Below are positions 1 through 10,060 of a stretch of DNA of 64,000 bases, one piece after another. Position 1 is the first letter of the stretch. Every line of letters begins with the position of its first letter. Under the pieces are notes generated by a model. The model saw only the letters and a list, made by a program, of their open reading frames with translations. It had not been told where the DNA came from and made no database searches. This DNA is from Thalassia testudinum (Eukaryota > Streptophyta > Magnoliopsida > Alismatales > Hydrocharitaceae). Position numbers and translations under genes: made by a program. The stretch covers positions 16,356,501-16,420,500 of the forward strand of contig JAZHRO010000036.1 in assembly GCA_037157565.1 (NCBI GenBank). Direction: 5' to 3'.

Positions 1-953
1 CCTAATTCTGTAGGGTCTATTTCCTGGAATAGATTGGATTCAAACAAGGATCTTAACAAAAAGGATAGACGTCTAGAGATGATTTTTAAGACGTCTAGGA
101 AAATTATTGGTCGTTTAATAAGTGCAGGTTTGGTTCCTAGAAATGACAAGATCCAAATAGGGTTCTAGTGCATACATATCAGATGTCTGATTGGATGTCT
201 GACCAAAGGTTTAGACATCTGATGATAAAGGTAGTTTTGCTAGAATGGATTCTCGAGAGGCTAATGAGTATATTTGGTTTGACAATGTCCAACGTCTCTT
301 TATAAGACATCTGGAAGGCTCTATGGACGTCTGGAAATAATATTAAAATACTCTAAGTTTGTTCTTGAGGTTATTGGTGTGGCAAAGGCTAACAGTCCTA
401 TTATTGGTCGTCGGTTAGGGTCGTCAGACGTCTAGAAATGAGTCAAGATGTTTGAAAAAAAAGATCACATACTTTGATTTTCCATCCTAGGTTATTGGAG
501 ATATGGTTAAAAGATTAGAAGACTTAAAAGATAATATCAGACGTCTGGTAAACATATTGGGCGTCTGATAAAGCTGTCTAATTATGGTTTTGGCTTTCTA
601 TCTTAACTCCTATTTTTGCCTAAGTGTCCTAATAATGGATGAGTATCCCTAGGACTAAGGGTCTTATATTTTGGGCTCTTTACAAAGAATCTAAAAAAAT
701 GAAAAGAACAACATCATAACAAATACAACAACAATTTCTAAGTCTTATTCTTCTTCTTCAATCCTTAAGATCAAGGCTTCGTCTTCATGCTCCTTGATGC
801 TTGCTCCTTAGTCAACCTCCTCCATTCCTCCATAGACTTAAGCTTGATGCTTATTTCCATTTGCATATTATCCAGAAACTTTAGACTCAAATGCAAATGT
901 TAAATCTCAAATGTTTTGTTATCATCAAAATCAATAATCATGGTATAGTTACC
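1..953 (-). mobile_element. Partial L-family (copia-type) LTR, reversed
   Basis: Read on the minus strand this matches the 5' part of the L-family LTRs at 2,008 and 53,185. It shares the GATGATAACAAAAC-like stretch (around 907-945) and the AGACGTCT-type palindromes (about 60-600). The window starts inside it, so its other end is not visible. Many palindromes have decayed by C-to-T-type change, which suggests an old copy. No coding potential. Confidence 0.65.
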
Positions 954-1560
954 CAATAGTAGACACATTTATTTAGGGTAAAATGCCTATTTATGCATGT
1001 TCCTAGGCTTGTAGATGCATTCAGCAGTGTAAATAATGCATAACATCCATCATATTACATTTAGATTAAATTCTGTAAATTACATATTAATTCGCTCATT
1101 TATTATCTAGGAAATATGGAGATACATTTTTTGGGACCCGAATTGGAGATCTAACTGTATAGATATGATCAAGGCGCCGATCAAAGTCCAACGTCTTCGA
1201 AATCGCCATGATCGGCCCTCCGTAGCATCATCACAATCCACAAAAGATTGACAGCCAGGGGACAGGATGATGCAAATCTAGGCCTTAAACGAAAAATCCA
1301 ACCGTATGGATGGATTCAAGTCAACGACCACAGCCCATTAACATAGAAATTAACCTAATCCGACATCCGTAGTGTCACCTATGAAGAGAAGAGAATGGAT
1401 GGACCAAATGGTGCCATGTGGCACCATCTAGGTTGCCCAAAGCCATTCCAAGCCCCCTGCTCAATTCTCAAGGTGCCTTCTGATCCGATTTTTGCGCAGT
1501 TTATAAAGCTAGGGTTTTAGTCATTGCAACGAACAAAAATTGAGTCGCTTTTAAATTTAT
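954..1560 (+). mobile_element. G-family LTR, 5' part
   Basis: This aligns by eye with the first ~400 bp of the solo LTR at 54,221. Shared stretches include ACACATTTATT, AGGGTAAAATGCCT and the segment around the GGATGGATTC motif (near 1,310 here, near 54,580 there). A TATA-like TTTATAAAG lies at about 1,500. No target duplication was found, and the 3' part is missing or displaced. Coding potential: none seen. Confidence 0.55.
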
Positions 1561-2002
1561 AAACTTAGATAGGGAGAGTATCTAGGGTCATTTAAGGAAG
1601 CTATTGTTGCAATTTCAAATCTCTTGCTTGAAAATAGAAATCACCTTTTTTTTGGTATTTTCTCAATATATTATTTTTTATAAGTTTTGAAATAAAGGCG
1701 AATACGTGAATTGTTGGCGGGAAAGATGCTAACACCTACAAGCTAACCTTATAGTGGCAAAAATAACCTCTTCCTAAGCTCACTCTAAGCACGTGGAGGC
1801 CTAGAGTAATCAGGGGAAGGGAGTGAAAAGTGCTAAGAACAAGGAAAGCAAATAAATAAAACTAATAAAAAAAGGCAACTTTAATAGATGAGCAAAAAGT
1901 GTTTTATATAAAACTCTAGTAGAGGAAAGCTTCTACTACTAGAATTTAAAGTACAAAATAAAGAAACACTAATCCTCTGAAAAATGGTGAAGAGGGGAGG
2001 CT
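1561..2002. other. Unassigned repeat debris
   Basis: AT-rich sequence with no gene. Part of it (about 1,860-1,980) loosely resembles leader sequence near 13,980-14,040, so it is probably retroelement leader. It ends at the CCTTG target site of the next LTR. Confidence 0.4.
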
Positions 2003-2409
2003 CCTTGTGTTGGTGCTAGAGCACCACGATCATTTATTTTGATGATAACAAAACACGTGTTATTTAACATTTACAATTTGAGTCCTAGATTTCAGGTCAA
2101 TTGCAAATGTGGACGTGTTTAGACGGAGTTCGAGCTCGCATCCAGGACGGATTGGAGGAGCTTGACGGAAAACAGAGGAGGTTCGCGTGGAGCGAAAGAT
2201 TGAAGATGGAAGGAAATGAAGAATAGGATAGATTTCCTTCTTTTGTACTTGTTGTATTTTTCATTTCTTTTGTTGCTCTTTATTTCCTTAGATATTTCAT
2301 GTTAAAGAGCCTCAAAGAACCCTAACAGTAGTCCTAGGAACACCGGCACAACCCTATGATACTTAGGTCTTCTGTAGAATACTTAGAAAACCAATATAGG
2401 GTTCAAACA

Positions 2410-2945
2410 GCACTTCCAGACGTCTAATTCCCAAATCAGACGTCTGATAAAGAATTTTAAGACGTCTAACTGTTGTTTCAGACGTCTGATAACTGTTAGG
2501 CTGGACATAGTTAGTTCTGTCTGATGAAATCAGACGTCCAGACCTTAGACCAGACGTCTTAAGAGACGTCTGATGACTTTGCCAGACGTCCAATTAGTGG
2601 ACCGTTGGCTGACTTAGAAAACACTCAAGATTATGACCGTTAGAGCCTTATCAGACGTCCATAAGACTTACCAGACGTCTGATAAATGACCGTTTTGCCT
2701 CGGCTGACCCAAAATCTCTTCTCAGAGATTTTCTAGCCGTTGCAACGTTTGGAAATCAATTCCCACAGTAAAAGTAGGTTTCCAGACGTCCAGACATAGT
2801 ACCAGATGTCCTGTATGTCGTCTAATGGACTTGCGCAAAAACCCTGTTTAGATCTGATTCAAGTCAGGGAGAAACCCGCATAGAATCAGACGTCTTAAAG
2901 TGGCCTTCCAGACGTATGATGCCAGAGTTAGACGTCTGATAACCC
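2410..2945. repeat. CAGACGTCTG palindrome array (U3 of L LTR)
   Basis: About fifteen full or one-mismatch copies of (C)AGACGTCT(G) are dispersed at irregular spacing in ~530 bp, for example near 2,437, 2,478, 2,552, 2,672 and 2,930. Each holds GACGTC, the C-box type core bound by plant bZIP proteins. The sites lie upstream of the TATA box at 3,050, so they occupy the U3 promoter region. Confidence 0.8.
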
Positions 2946-3046
2946 TGTCAAATGTAATCATTGCCCTGATTTCGGCCTGATTCTCTTGGACTTTGCACCC
3001 AACGGCTATAGAACCTTTCTTAAGCCTTCCAAAGCCTTCCTAAGGC

Positions 3047-3060
3047 CTCTATAAATAGAG
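3047..3060 (+). promoter_or_regulatory. TATA box of L LTR
   Basis: CTCTATAAATAGAG, a good TATA box in a near-palindromic setting. The same 14-mer occurs in the second L copy at 54,133-54,146. It places U3 to the left and R-U5 to the right on the plus strand. Confidence 0.7.
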
Positions 3061-4371
3061 GGGAGCCTTTGCAACACAAAAACACACAAGATATACACTT
3101 AGAAAAACACAAGACACACTTAAGCAACATACTTCCACTCTCTTGTGTCCAATTGAGGCCCTTGCTCTCCAAGCTCTAGTTTCATTCTCTTGAGAGCATC
3201 AAGTCTTCGCGCACCCGCTCTCCCGCCGTTGTTCACGAGAGCGACATTACGCCGTTGCGTGGCTCACGCACCCGCGTCATCCTCGACGCACTCCTTGCAA
3301 AAGGGAGTTTCCTTATTCCTATAGAAGCTAGGTTCTTAATTACTTTGTTGGCTCTATAGGACCTGTTGTTTTATTTTATTTTTGTTATTTTGGTTGGGTA
3401 TTCGCTTTTCGAATTCCCGTCTCCTTCGTGGGACAAAATCCTTCTCTTGGAGAGAAGGGGTTGAGGAACGCTACCCTCGTACTTGTAGCGTGGTTGTATT
3501 GAGGTTGAATCACCCTCGTTTTAAGTGATTCGGTTTAGTGGATTTGATCAACTAGGTTGATCGGAAAATCCTAACTCGAGAGGGTTAGGTGGTGGTTTTC
3601 ACCCGGTTTGGGTTTCCACCTAAAAATTACTTGTGCACATTTTGTGATTGCTTATTTTGTGAGATTGCTTTATATATTTTATTTCCGCAATTATTACGTC
3701 ACCCCCTCCTAGTAGGGAACTTTCACCTTGCTCCAAGCTTGGTGGTTCCCGAGCTTGAAAAGGGGCTCTCCAACTCCTTCATTCAATAGCTCCTTCAAGG
3801 TGGTGTTGTCTTCCCAGGCAAGCCCACAAAGAAGGGGAGTGCCCTATTCTCCTCCCAGGTGGATGGTACCACATTCAAGTCTCCTTCAATGCCTGGTCGT
3901 CCTCCTTGAATGGAATGCTTCTCCTCCTTGGCGTGGCATAAGGAAAAAGAGAGAAGGGGAAGAAGGCACCAAGCGGGCGAGTAGGATACCCCCTTAATCT
4001 TCTCTTCTTCTCCTTCCTTGGGCGTGAGTAAGGGTGGATGTAGGGTGGAATTTACACTAATGGGGATGGGGAAAATGGTGGTGGTTAAGGGTCTTTGTAT
4101 AGAGTAGGATGAGGGGCATAGGTGGCTTTTGGAATGGATGGTTAGGATAGGATTCTAGGGTAGTTAATAGATCCTAGGGCTAAGGATGATTGGCGCAAAC
4201 CCAAGGGTCACATAGGTGGTAGTTATGGGTGGTTGTGTCCCTTGAAGTTGACACCAAAATGGCCTTCTAGAAGGGGGATTAGGTGGTGCCAAGGTAGAGT
4301 TCTAGAAGGGGGGTATGTGGATGGTGGATGTGGCTTGGAGGGGTAAGGTGTAGGGCCATGATGTGAAGGTA

Positions 4372-4420
4372 TTTTGGCGCCAAAAGGGAGGGATGGTTAG
4401 GGTAGTTTTTGGCGCCAAAA
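4372..4420. promoter_or_regulatory. Pair of TTTTGGCGCCAAAA palindromes (E2F-like)
   Basis: Two perfect 14-bp palindromes lie at 4,372-4,385 and 4,407-4,420, 35 bp apart centre to centre. Each contains TTTGGCGCCAAA, which fits the E2F consensus TTTSSCGC on both strands. Weaker versions (TTGGCGCAAA, GGTGCCAA) lie at about 4,190, 4,250, 4,283 and 4,470. They are upstream of the LTR's own TATA box on the minus strand. Protein binding is inferred. Confidence 0.6.
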
Positions 4421-4559
4421 TTAGTGCTTTTTGGTGGTGGTTATGGGGTGAAAAGGTGGCTAGGTGGTGGTGCCAAAAGGAGTAGGGTGGAGCTTAGGTG
4501 GGCTTAGGTAGGGTTTAGTTGGTGGAGGTAGTTAGGTAGGGGATTAGGGTGGTGGATGG

Positions 4560-5245
4560 CAAAGGAAGCTGGAGCATAGCTAAGCTAATCTAGCTTAGCT
4601 AGTAGTGTAGTAAAGGAGGAGGCAATTGGAGCTAGGGTTTGAGGGGAAGAGCTGGACAGAAGAAGTTTGGAGCCGAACTGGAGTTAGCAACTGCTGAAGA
4701 GGGTGGCATGGAGCTACTTTAGCTGGCTTAGCTTGCTAGTTCTTTGCTAGCTACTAAGCCAAGCTAAAGCAAGCTGGCTCCTGCTAAAAGGAGCTGAGGT
4801 GAGCTAAGTCTGATGCTCCCAGGGAGGACCTAACAGGTTGAGGTAGCTAAGGTAGCTTAACTCAACTAAGTTGAGCTAAGTTGAGTCCCTGGGAGCTGGA
4901 CTTGAGATTCCTGAGCTAAGATGAAGTCATCTTCAGCTGGCTGGAGTTGAGTGGAGTTGGATGTAGCTGGTCTTGAGCTGAGGTGAACTCCATTCAACTC
5001 AGCTAAGCAAACTAGAGCTCCCAACAACTGATGGGAGCTGAGATGAGCTAGACTAAGCTAAGTTGAGCTGGATCTGAGCTAACTTAAGCTAAGGTGAGCT
5101 AAGATGAACTCTCTTGAGCTGCCATTCAGCTGAGATGAGCTGAATGGAGCTAGGATGAGCTAACCCTAGTTCAAGTGAGTTGGATTCCAGCTATGGTGAG
5201 CTGGATAAAGCTGAGTTCCAGCTAATTTGGGCTTCTCCTTCACCA
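4560..5245. repeat. AGCT-rich cryptic tandem array
   Basis: Around 70 AGCT cores are spread over ~680 bp in variants of GAGCTAAG and GAGCTGAG, often about 10 bp apart. No long open frame crosses it. The reversed counterpart at 56,290-56,930 has the same texture, so the array belongs to the S-family LTR and is not random low complexity. Confidence 0.7.
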
Positions 5246-6720
5246 ATTGCCTTCCTGAGTGCCAGGGTTCTAGGGATCTAACAATCTATTTATCCCTAAC
5301 ACTCACAAAAACATAATAAAAAATGCAATGCATGCTTAATCTAATTAATGCCTAAATGCAACCCAAAAACCCATTTGCAGAGCAAAATCCTAAGAGCGAG
5401 GTTTGTTTTAATGCATAGGAATGATGATAAACTGGTGTCTATAACCTCCATCATGCAATCTAAGCTGTTGAATCACCATCCAATAACCAAGATCCAACCA
5501 CCGTGCGCACTTCATCAACTGCAGGCACATCTCCAAAGGGGCACCTCATCTCACGATCTGGACTGTTAGATTACCATCCAATGGTCCAAGTTCATCCTCA
5601 GCCAAGGAAGCACAGCCATCCCCTCAGCGCACTCTCAACGAGGGGGCGCACGTTCAATCCCTGATCTGCCCTTCTCCCTTAGCATGCACCCACTTTAAGT
5701 CAACCACTAGATCGAAGATCGATGGCACGTATTATGCCACATCACTGGCATCCCAATGTAGAATGCGTGAAGTGCGATCTCAAGGCATGAGGAGCAAGTG
5801 CTCTTGACCATCCGATCATGATCCTATGGCCCTCAAGTGGCTCGAGCGAGGATAGCACAATGGTTGAGAGATGCATTCCTCCAACCCACGACTAGGGATC
5901 GAGTGGCAATTCACAATCACTCCTCAGCTCATGCACAGTCAATTGTAGCCACTCGATGCAAGATGAGAGGTGATGATTTGGCCATGTTGCCAGCGGACCA
6001 CAAGGCATGCTACAAAGCGCGGATTCAAGGTGCAACCAGTGGCTGCGATTCTGCTACGCGTCACAATGGTTTGATACGAGCGCACGCTACACAATTGTGA
6101 AGTGAGATCTTAGTGCTCTCTCTATCGTCCAATGAAGACCTGTTGGCCATGCTTTTCCCACCCAAGACAGCACAGATCACCAGTGCCTACATGCTCAACG
6201 TGCGTAGGACATGCCCTCCTCGCCCATGCATCAATGCACTGCCATTGCGTGCACCAGGCTGGCCATGCCCTCCTTTTCCCATTATAAAAGCCCCCTACAG
6301 CTCCCATTGATCCTCATCTCTACCTAGCTATTCCTCACCCCTCCTAAAGCTCTAAGTAGCTCCCTAAGCTCCCAAGAGCCAATCCCAAGCTCTAAGAAGC
6401 CTCTTATTAGTCAAGTAATCCCCTTTCCCACCAAATATGTCCCGCTCCTCACCACCTTCATAGGAGACTCTAGAGTTGTCTCCTCACCTCCATTCAGTTA
6501 GAAGATCACCACCATTTCCCCATCCCCCTCCATTAGCTTGGTTAAGCATCCCTCTACTCATCTTCCTCTCGCATCGCATCCTCGTCGTCCTACACCTTAC
6601 CTCCTTCGTTCAGCTGATGCCAAGCACCATCGTCTCACCGGCTAGCCGCTTCGAGAGATTTTTATCACCCCATTCTCTCTAATGTTGTGATGTTATTATT
6701 TTGCTTCATTATCTTGTAAT

Positions 6721-7089
6721 CAAGGTTCGAAATGTCGATTTCGATGCCGTGCCGATGAATTCCAAGTGTGCATTTCGTGGGCATGCCGAGGGCATGTCGT
6801 GAAAATGCCCGTTTTTCGATGAGCATGCCGAGGGCATGCTGTGGGCATGCCGATGCATACTAACAAAAATAACAAAAGTAATTAAGAAAACAATAGAAAC
6901 CTCGACATGGGCACCAATTTCTCCAGCATACCGACCATGCCGACGGCATGCCGACCGTGCCGAGGGCATGCCGACAATGCCGACGACATGCCAACGAAAT
7001 CCCTGTAAATCGACGTTTTCTTCATGTCGGCACGACCGTTGCTTGAAAATGGCCTTGCCGACGGCATGCCGTCAGCATTTAAATCAATG
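6721..7089. mobile_element. hAT-like MITE, 369 bp, with GGCATGCC motifs
   Basis: It is flanked by perfect 8-bp duplications CTTGTAAT (6,713-6,720 and 7,090-7,097). The duplicated G module near 7,745 and the G LTR at 55,428 show the site without an insertion. The ends CAAGGTTCG and CAATG form a short imperfect inverted terminus. The body is packed with GGCATGCCGA-type palindromes. Length, TSD and lack of coding fit a non-autonomous hAT element; Mutator is less likely because the TSD is 8 bp. Confidence 0.7.
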
Positions 7090-7118
7090 CTTGTAATAAA
7101 CTTTTGAATTGCAATATA

Positions 7119-7157
7119 GCTGGTTCTCTTACTCTCTCTTCCTCTCTCTCTCTCTTT
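7119..7157. repeat. (CT)n microsatellite
   Basis: An imperfect CTCTCT tract with short TTC interruptions. A sister tract lies at about 7,783-7,808 in the duplicated G module. Confidence 0.8.
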
Positions 7158-8340
7158 TCATTTTAATTATCTGCAAGTAGAATAGCTTAGCTTACATAGC
7201 TTTTCACGTGATCTTCTGCTAGATAAAAATACCAAAAAAATTACAAAGCTTCAAAATCACTAAAAAGAAATAAAACCAAAATGGATTTCCTTTAAATAAA
7301 ACGTCGCCTCCCCGTGTTCGACCTGGGACCCATCGAGGCTCAATAAATTTATCTGATGGTAAGATTTTTCTGCGAATATGACAACTCAGGTTTCTCTTTC
7401 CGAAAACCCTAAATATTTTCGCACAAATGTTTCTAACTATCATTCTACTCTAGAGAGGGAGAGGGTAGCAAAGGAAGGGATGCTCCTCTAGATACAAAAT
7501 AATTTTTGTAATTCCTTCCCCACACCCCTTTCATGGAGCTCCCAGCAGCCATCCTCTTATCCTCGTTCAAGGAAGCAAATCTGCTCTGCCTCATCCCCTC
7601 TTCATCCATCTCTGTCCTCCTTCATCCAGCTACTCACCACCTTCTTCCAGGCATACCTAATCCCTCAAGCAGCTGTCGAAGGAGATTTTCTCTCTCTTTC
7701 GCTTTTATCATTTTCATAGTTTAGATTTCTTTTCTACAATTGCTAATTGTAATGAACATTATCCTGATTATAAAATAGTTGTTCTCTCTCTCTTTCTCTC
7801 TCTTTCACTTTATTTATCAGAGTAGAGTAGATTAGCCTAGAATTATTCCACCTGCTATCCTAATAATATAAAAATACTAAAAAAATAGAAATAGCAAAAA
7901 TTCCAAAAAATAAATAAATCAACATGATTTTCTATAAAATCAAATGTTCGCCTTCCTTTGTTCAACCTGGAACACACCATCTTGGTTATAAATTATATTT
8001 GATACATCGGATTTTGTTGTGAAATACAACGATGCAAGTTTCTCTTTACTAAAACCCTAAAATTGATTTCTTTGCAGCGAATTTCTCAACTATCAAATTT
8101 CAACCAATTATTCTACTTATATAAAATACCAAAAAAATTATGAAGGTGAAAATACCAAATCAAAATAAATCTAATGTAGTTTTTAATCAAACGTAGCATC
8201 CCCGTGTTTGACCCGAGACTCACCGAGTCTCGATTAAAATTATTTGATAGTGAAATTCTGTGAGTAATACAATGAGGATGTCTTTCTCGAAACCTTAACT
8301 TATTTTTATCGCACGAATTCTCGCTTATCACTGAGGAATA

Positions 8341-10060
8341 GGAAATCCGACTGGGTTTTCCAAGGCAGGGTTAATCACATGAGCTTGCCCCTAATTCTGG
8401 TGGAATCCTTACTGATAGTAAGTCCCATTTTGTAGATTTTTAGGGTTCAGTATAGGCAGGGAAGGGAGGGATCCTTGTTGTCTAGCTTCCATTAATTGCT
8501 CAATTGTCCCTTAACCTCAATCATCTCCTCCTGATGTTTTTTATTCATGTCATTAATCATTTTAATCAAGTTATCCATCTGATTAATTTGAGTAGGTTGA
8601 TTAAGTCCAAATCTGGGTTGATTATAGGTTGACCTACTATTGTGGCCTTGATTGTAGGAGGAGGGTTAAGCAGCTGGTCTAGTCTGATTTGGATTTTTAT
8701 TTTGATTCTATCTTGACCAGGAGAAATTAGGATGATTTCACCATCCAAGATTGTAATAATTAAAATATGGGTCCATTTTGGGATAACCCTAGATAGCTTG
8801 TACGTCGTAATAGCCAAAGGGCGTACCAAGAGTTGGGACAGGATAAGAGAGGACAAAGGCCCCTCCCTGGAATGTACTTGACATCTATTACAGGTTCAAT
8901 TGGTTCATAGGTTGAACCAAGTCAGGATTATTCACAAACTCCTTTCCCATGGGAGTCTATGGTAGTGTAGGTGCAGTCAGTGTTACCCTATCCATATAAT
9001 AGGCTTGTGTGGATATCTCTAGAGGTTTCTTAGAGTGGCTAATGAGCTTATCCAATTTCTTATCCACCATTTCCACGCAATCCAATTTCTTAGCTATTAT
9101 GTCCATTCAACCGAGCTCGAATTAGATTGGACCTCATATATTCCACCACGGGGTTAATTGAACCGGTTAAAAGAGGTCATGGAGGCAAGATTTAAAGAGT
9201 TCTCACTTATAGATTTAAATAAATCAAAAGCACTATCTTCATCCCTATTCAGAAAATTTCCTCCACAAGAAGCATTCACGAAATTTCTAAGTGTATCATT
9301 CAAACCATAATAAAAGATTTGGCCTAGGTGCCACCTAGGAACCTCATGGTGTGGACACTTTCTCAATAAATCATTAAATCACTCCCAAGCCTCACGAAGT
9401 TATTCCCTTGGTTGTTGTGAGAAGGTAGTTATAGCTCTCCTAAGGGCATTAGTCTTACCTATAGGGAAGAATTTCTTAAGGAAAGAGCTTCTCAGCTCTT
9501 CCTAAGTAGCAATGGGTTTGCCTATAGTTCTAAATCAGTGAGCTACCTTATCCCTTAAGGAGAAGGGAAACACCTTCATTAGGACAATATCTAGGTTCAC
9601 ATTTCAAGGTTTGATGGTTTTACCTAGATCTTCAAGGTGCTGGAAGGGATCTTCATTAGAGTTCCCATGAAAAAGATTTTGGATCAGGATAATCACATTG
9701 GGCTTTAATTCAAAATCATTCCCCCTTCAGGGACTCTAACAAAATGTCCTACATGAGTTGTAAAAGGGTCATAAAAGTCTTTAAGGGACTTGTATGGTGG
9801 TGGTAGTGGTGGTTCAAGTTGTGGTTCTTGGATTCGATTCAAAGTCTACATAATCAATTGGACTTGATTTTGTTGAAGCTTATGATTAGCATTGATCTAG
9901 GCTTAGATTAGAGCAAGAGGGTCAAGATTTTGATTCTAAAGATTTTTAGGGATCTTGGGTTGTATAGAATTCTCAGACATCTCGGGAATGTCAAGCATCT
10001 TACTTGTGGGAATACCATCATGGGCCCTAACTAGCAACATTTAGTCAGGTTTGATCGATT
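8341..10060 (-). pseudogene. Ty3/gypsy gag pseudogene, central and C-terminal part
   Basis: The minus strand translates, across several stops and frame changes, into a plant gypsy Gag. The N-terminal side reads around PEMSENSIQPKIPKNL (about 9,970). Next come a GNSNEDPFQHLEDL block (about 9,640), a capsid segment around RKCPHHEVPRWHLGQIFYYG with NASCGGNF (9,366-9,160), and a proline/glutamine-rich tail toward 8,400 with a KHQEEMIEVKGQL coiled patch. The same capsid motif is found on the plus strand at 52,090-52,278. The N-terminal end lies at 12,470-12,718, beyond an insertion. Gag packages element RNA in virus-like particles; this copy cannot work. Confidence 0.75.

Larger units (their letters stand above)
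2008..3725 (+). mobile_element. L-family solo LTR (copia-type), 1.7 kb
   Basis: The element starts TGTTGGTGC and ends TTTCA. It is flanked by perfect 5-bp duplications CCTTG (2,003-2,007 and 3,726-3,730). No second LTR or internal region is attached, so it is a solo LTR. Its 3' part carries the usual copia-LTR end: a GTTAGGTGGTGGTTTTCACC segment, then a CACCCCCTCCTAGT tract. A TATA box lies at 3,050. Upstream is a dense array of CAGACGTCT palindromes. It sits inside a reversed S-family LTR (3,731-5,444). Confidence 0.85.
3731..5444 (-). mobile_element. S-family LTR, reversed, split by the L solo LTR
   Basis: On the minus strand this parallels the solo LTR at 56,077-61,284. It has the same 5' end (the reverse complement of a TGATAAATTGGCAT-like start, near 5,420-5,444), then the AGCT-rich array, then the TTGGCGCC palindromes, a TATA-like CTCTATACA near 4,095 and a CTTCTTCTC-rich leader. 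It was interrupted at CCTTG (2,003/3,726) by the L LTR. Its 3' end left of 2,003 is too diverged to place. It is non-coding. Confidence 0.65.
5445..8330 (+). mobile_element. G-family LTR sequence with repeated end modules
   Basis: The stretch 6,255-6,680 (TATAAAAG near 6,285, then a CT-rich leader) aligns with 55,000-55,400 of the G solo LTR. The module around GTGTTCGACC aligns with 55,560-55,680. That module occurs three times (about 7,210-7,450, 7,855-8,075 and 8,105-8,330), so the 3' part is duplicated. It ends in TTATCA like other G ends. A MITE (6,721-7,089) is inserted. Small open frames here are U5 leader and not genes. Confidence 0.55.
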
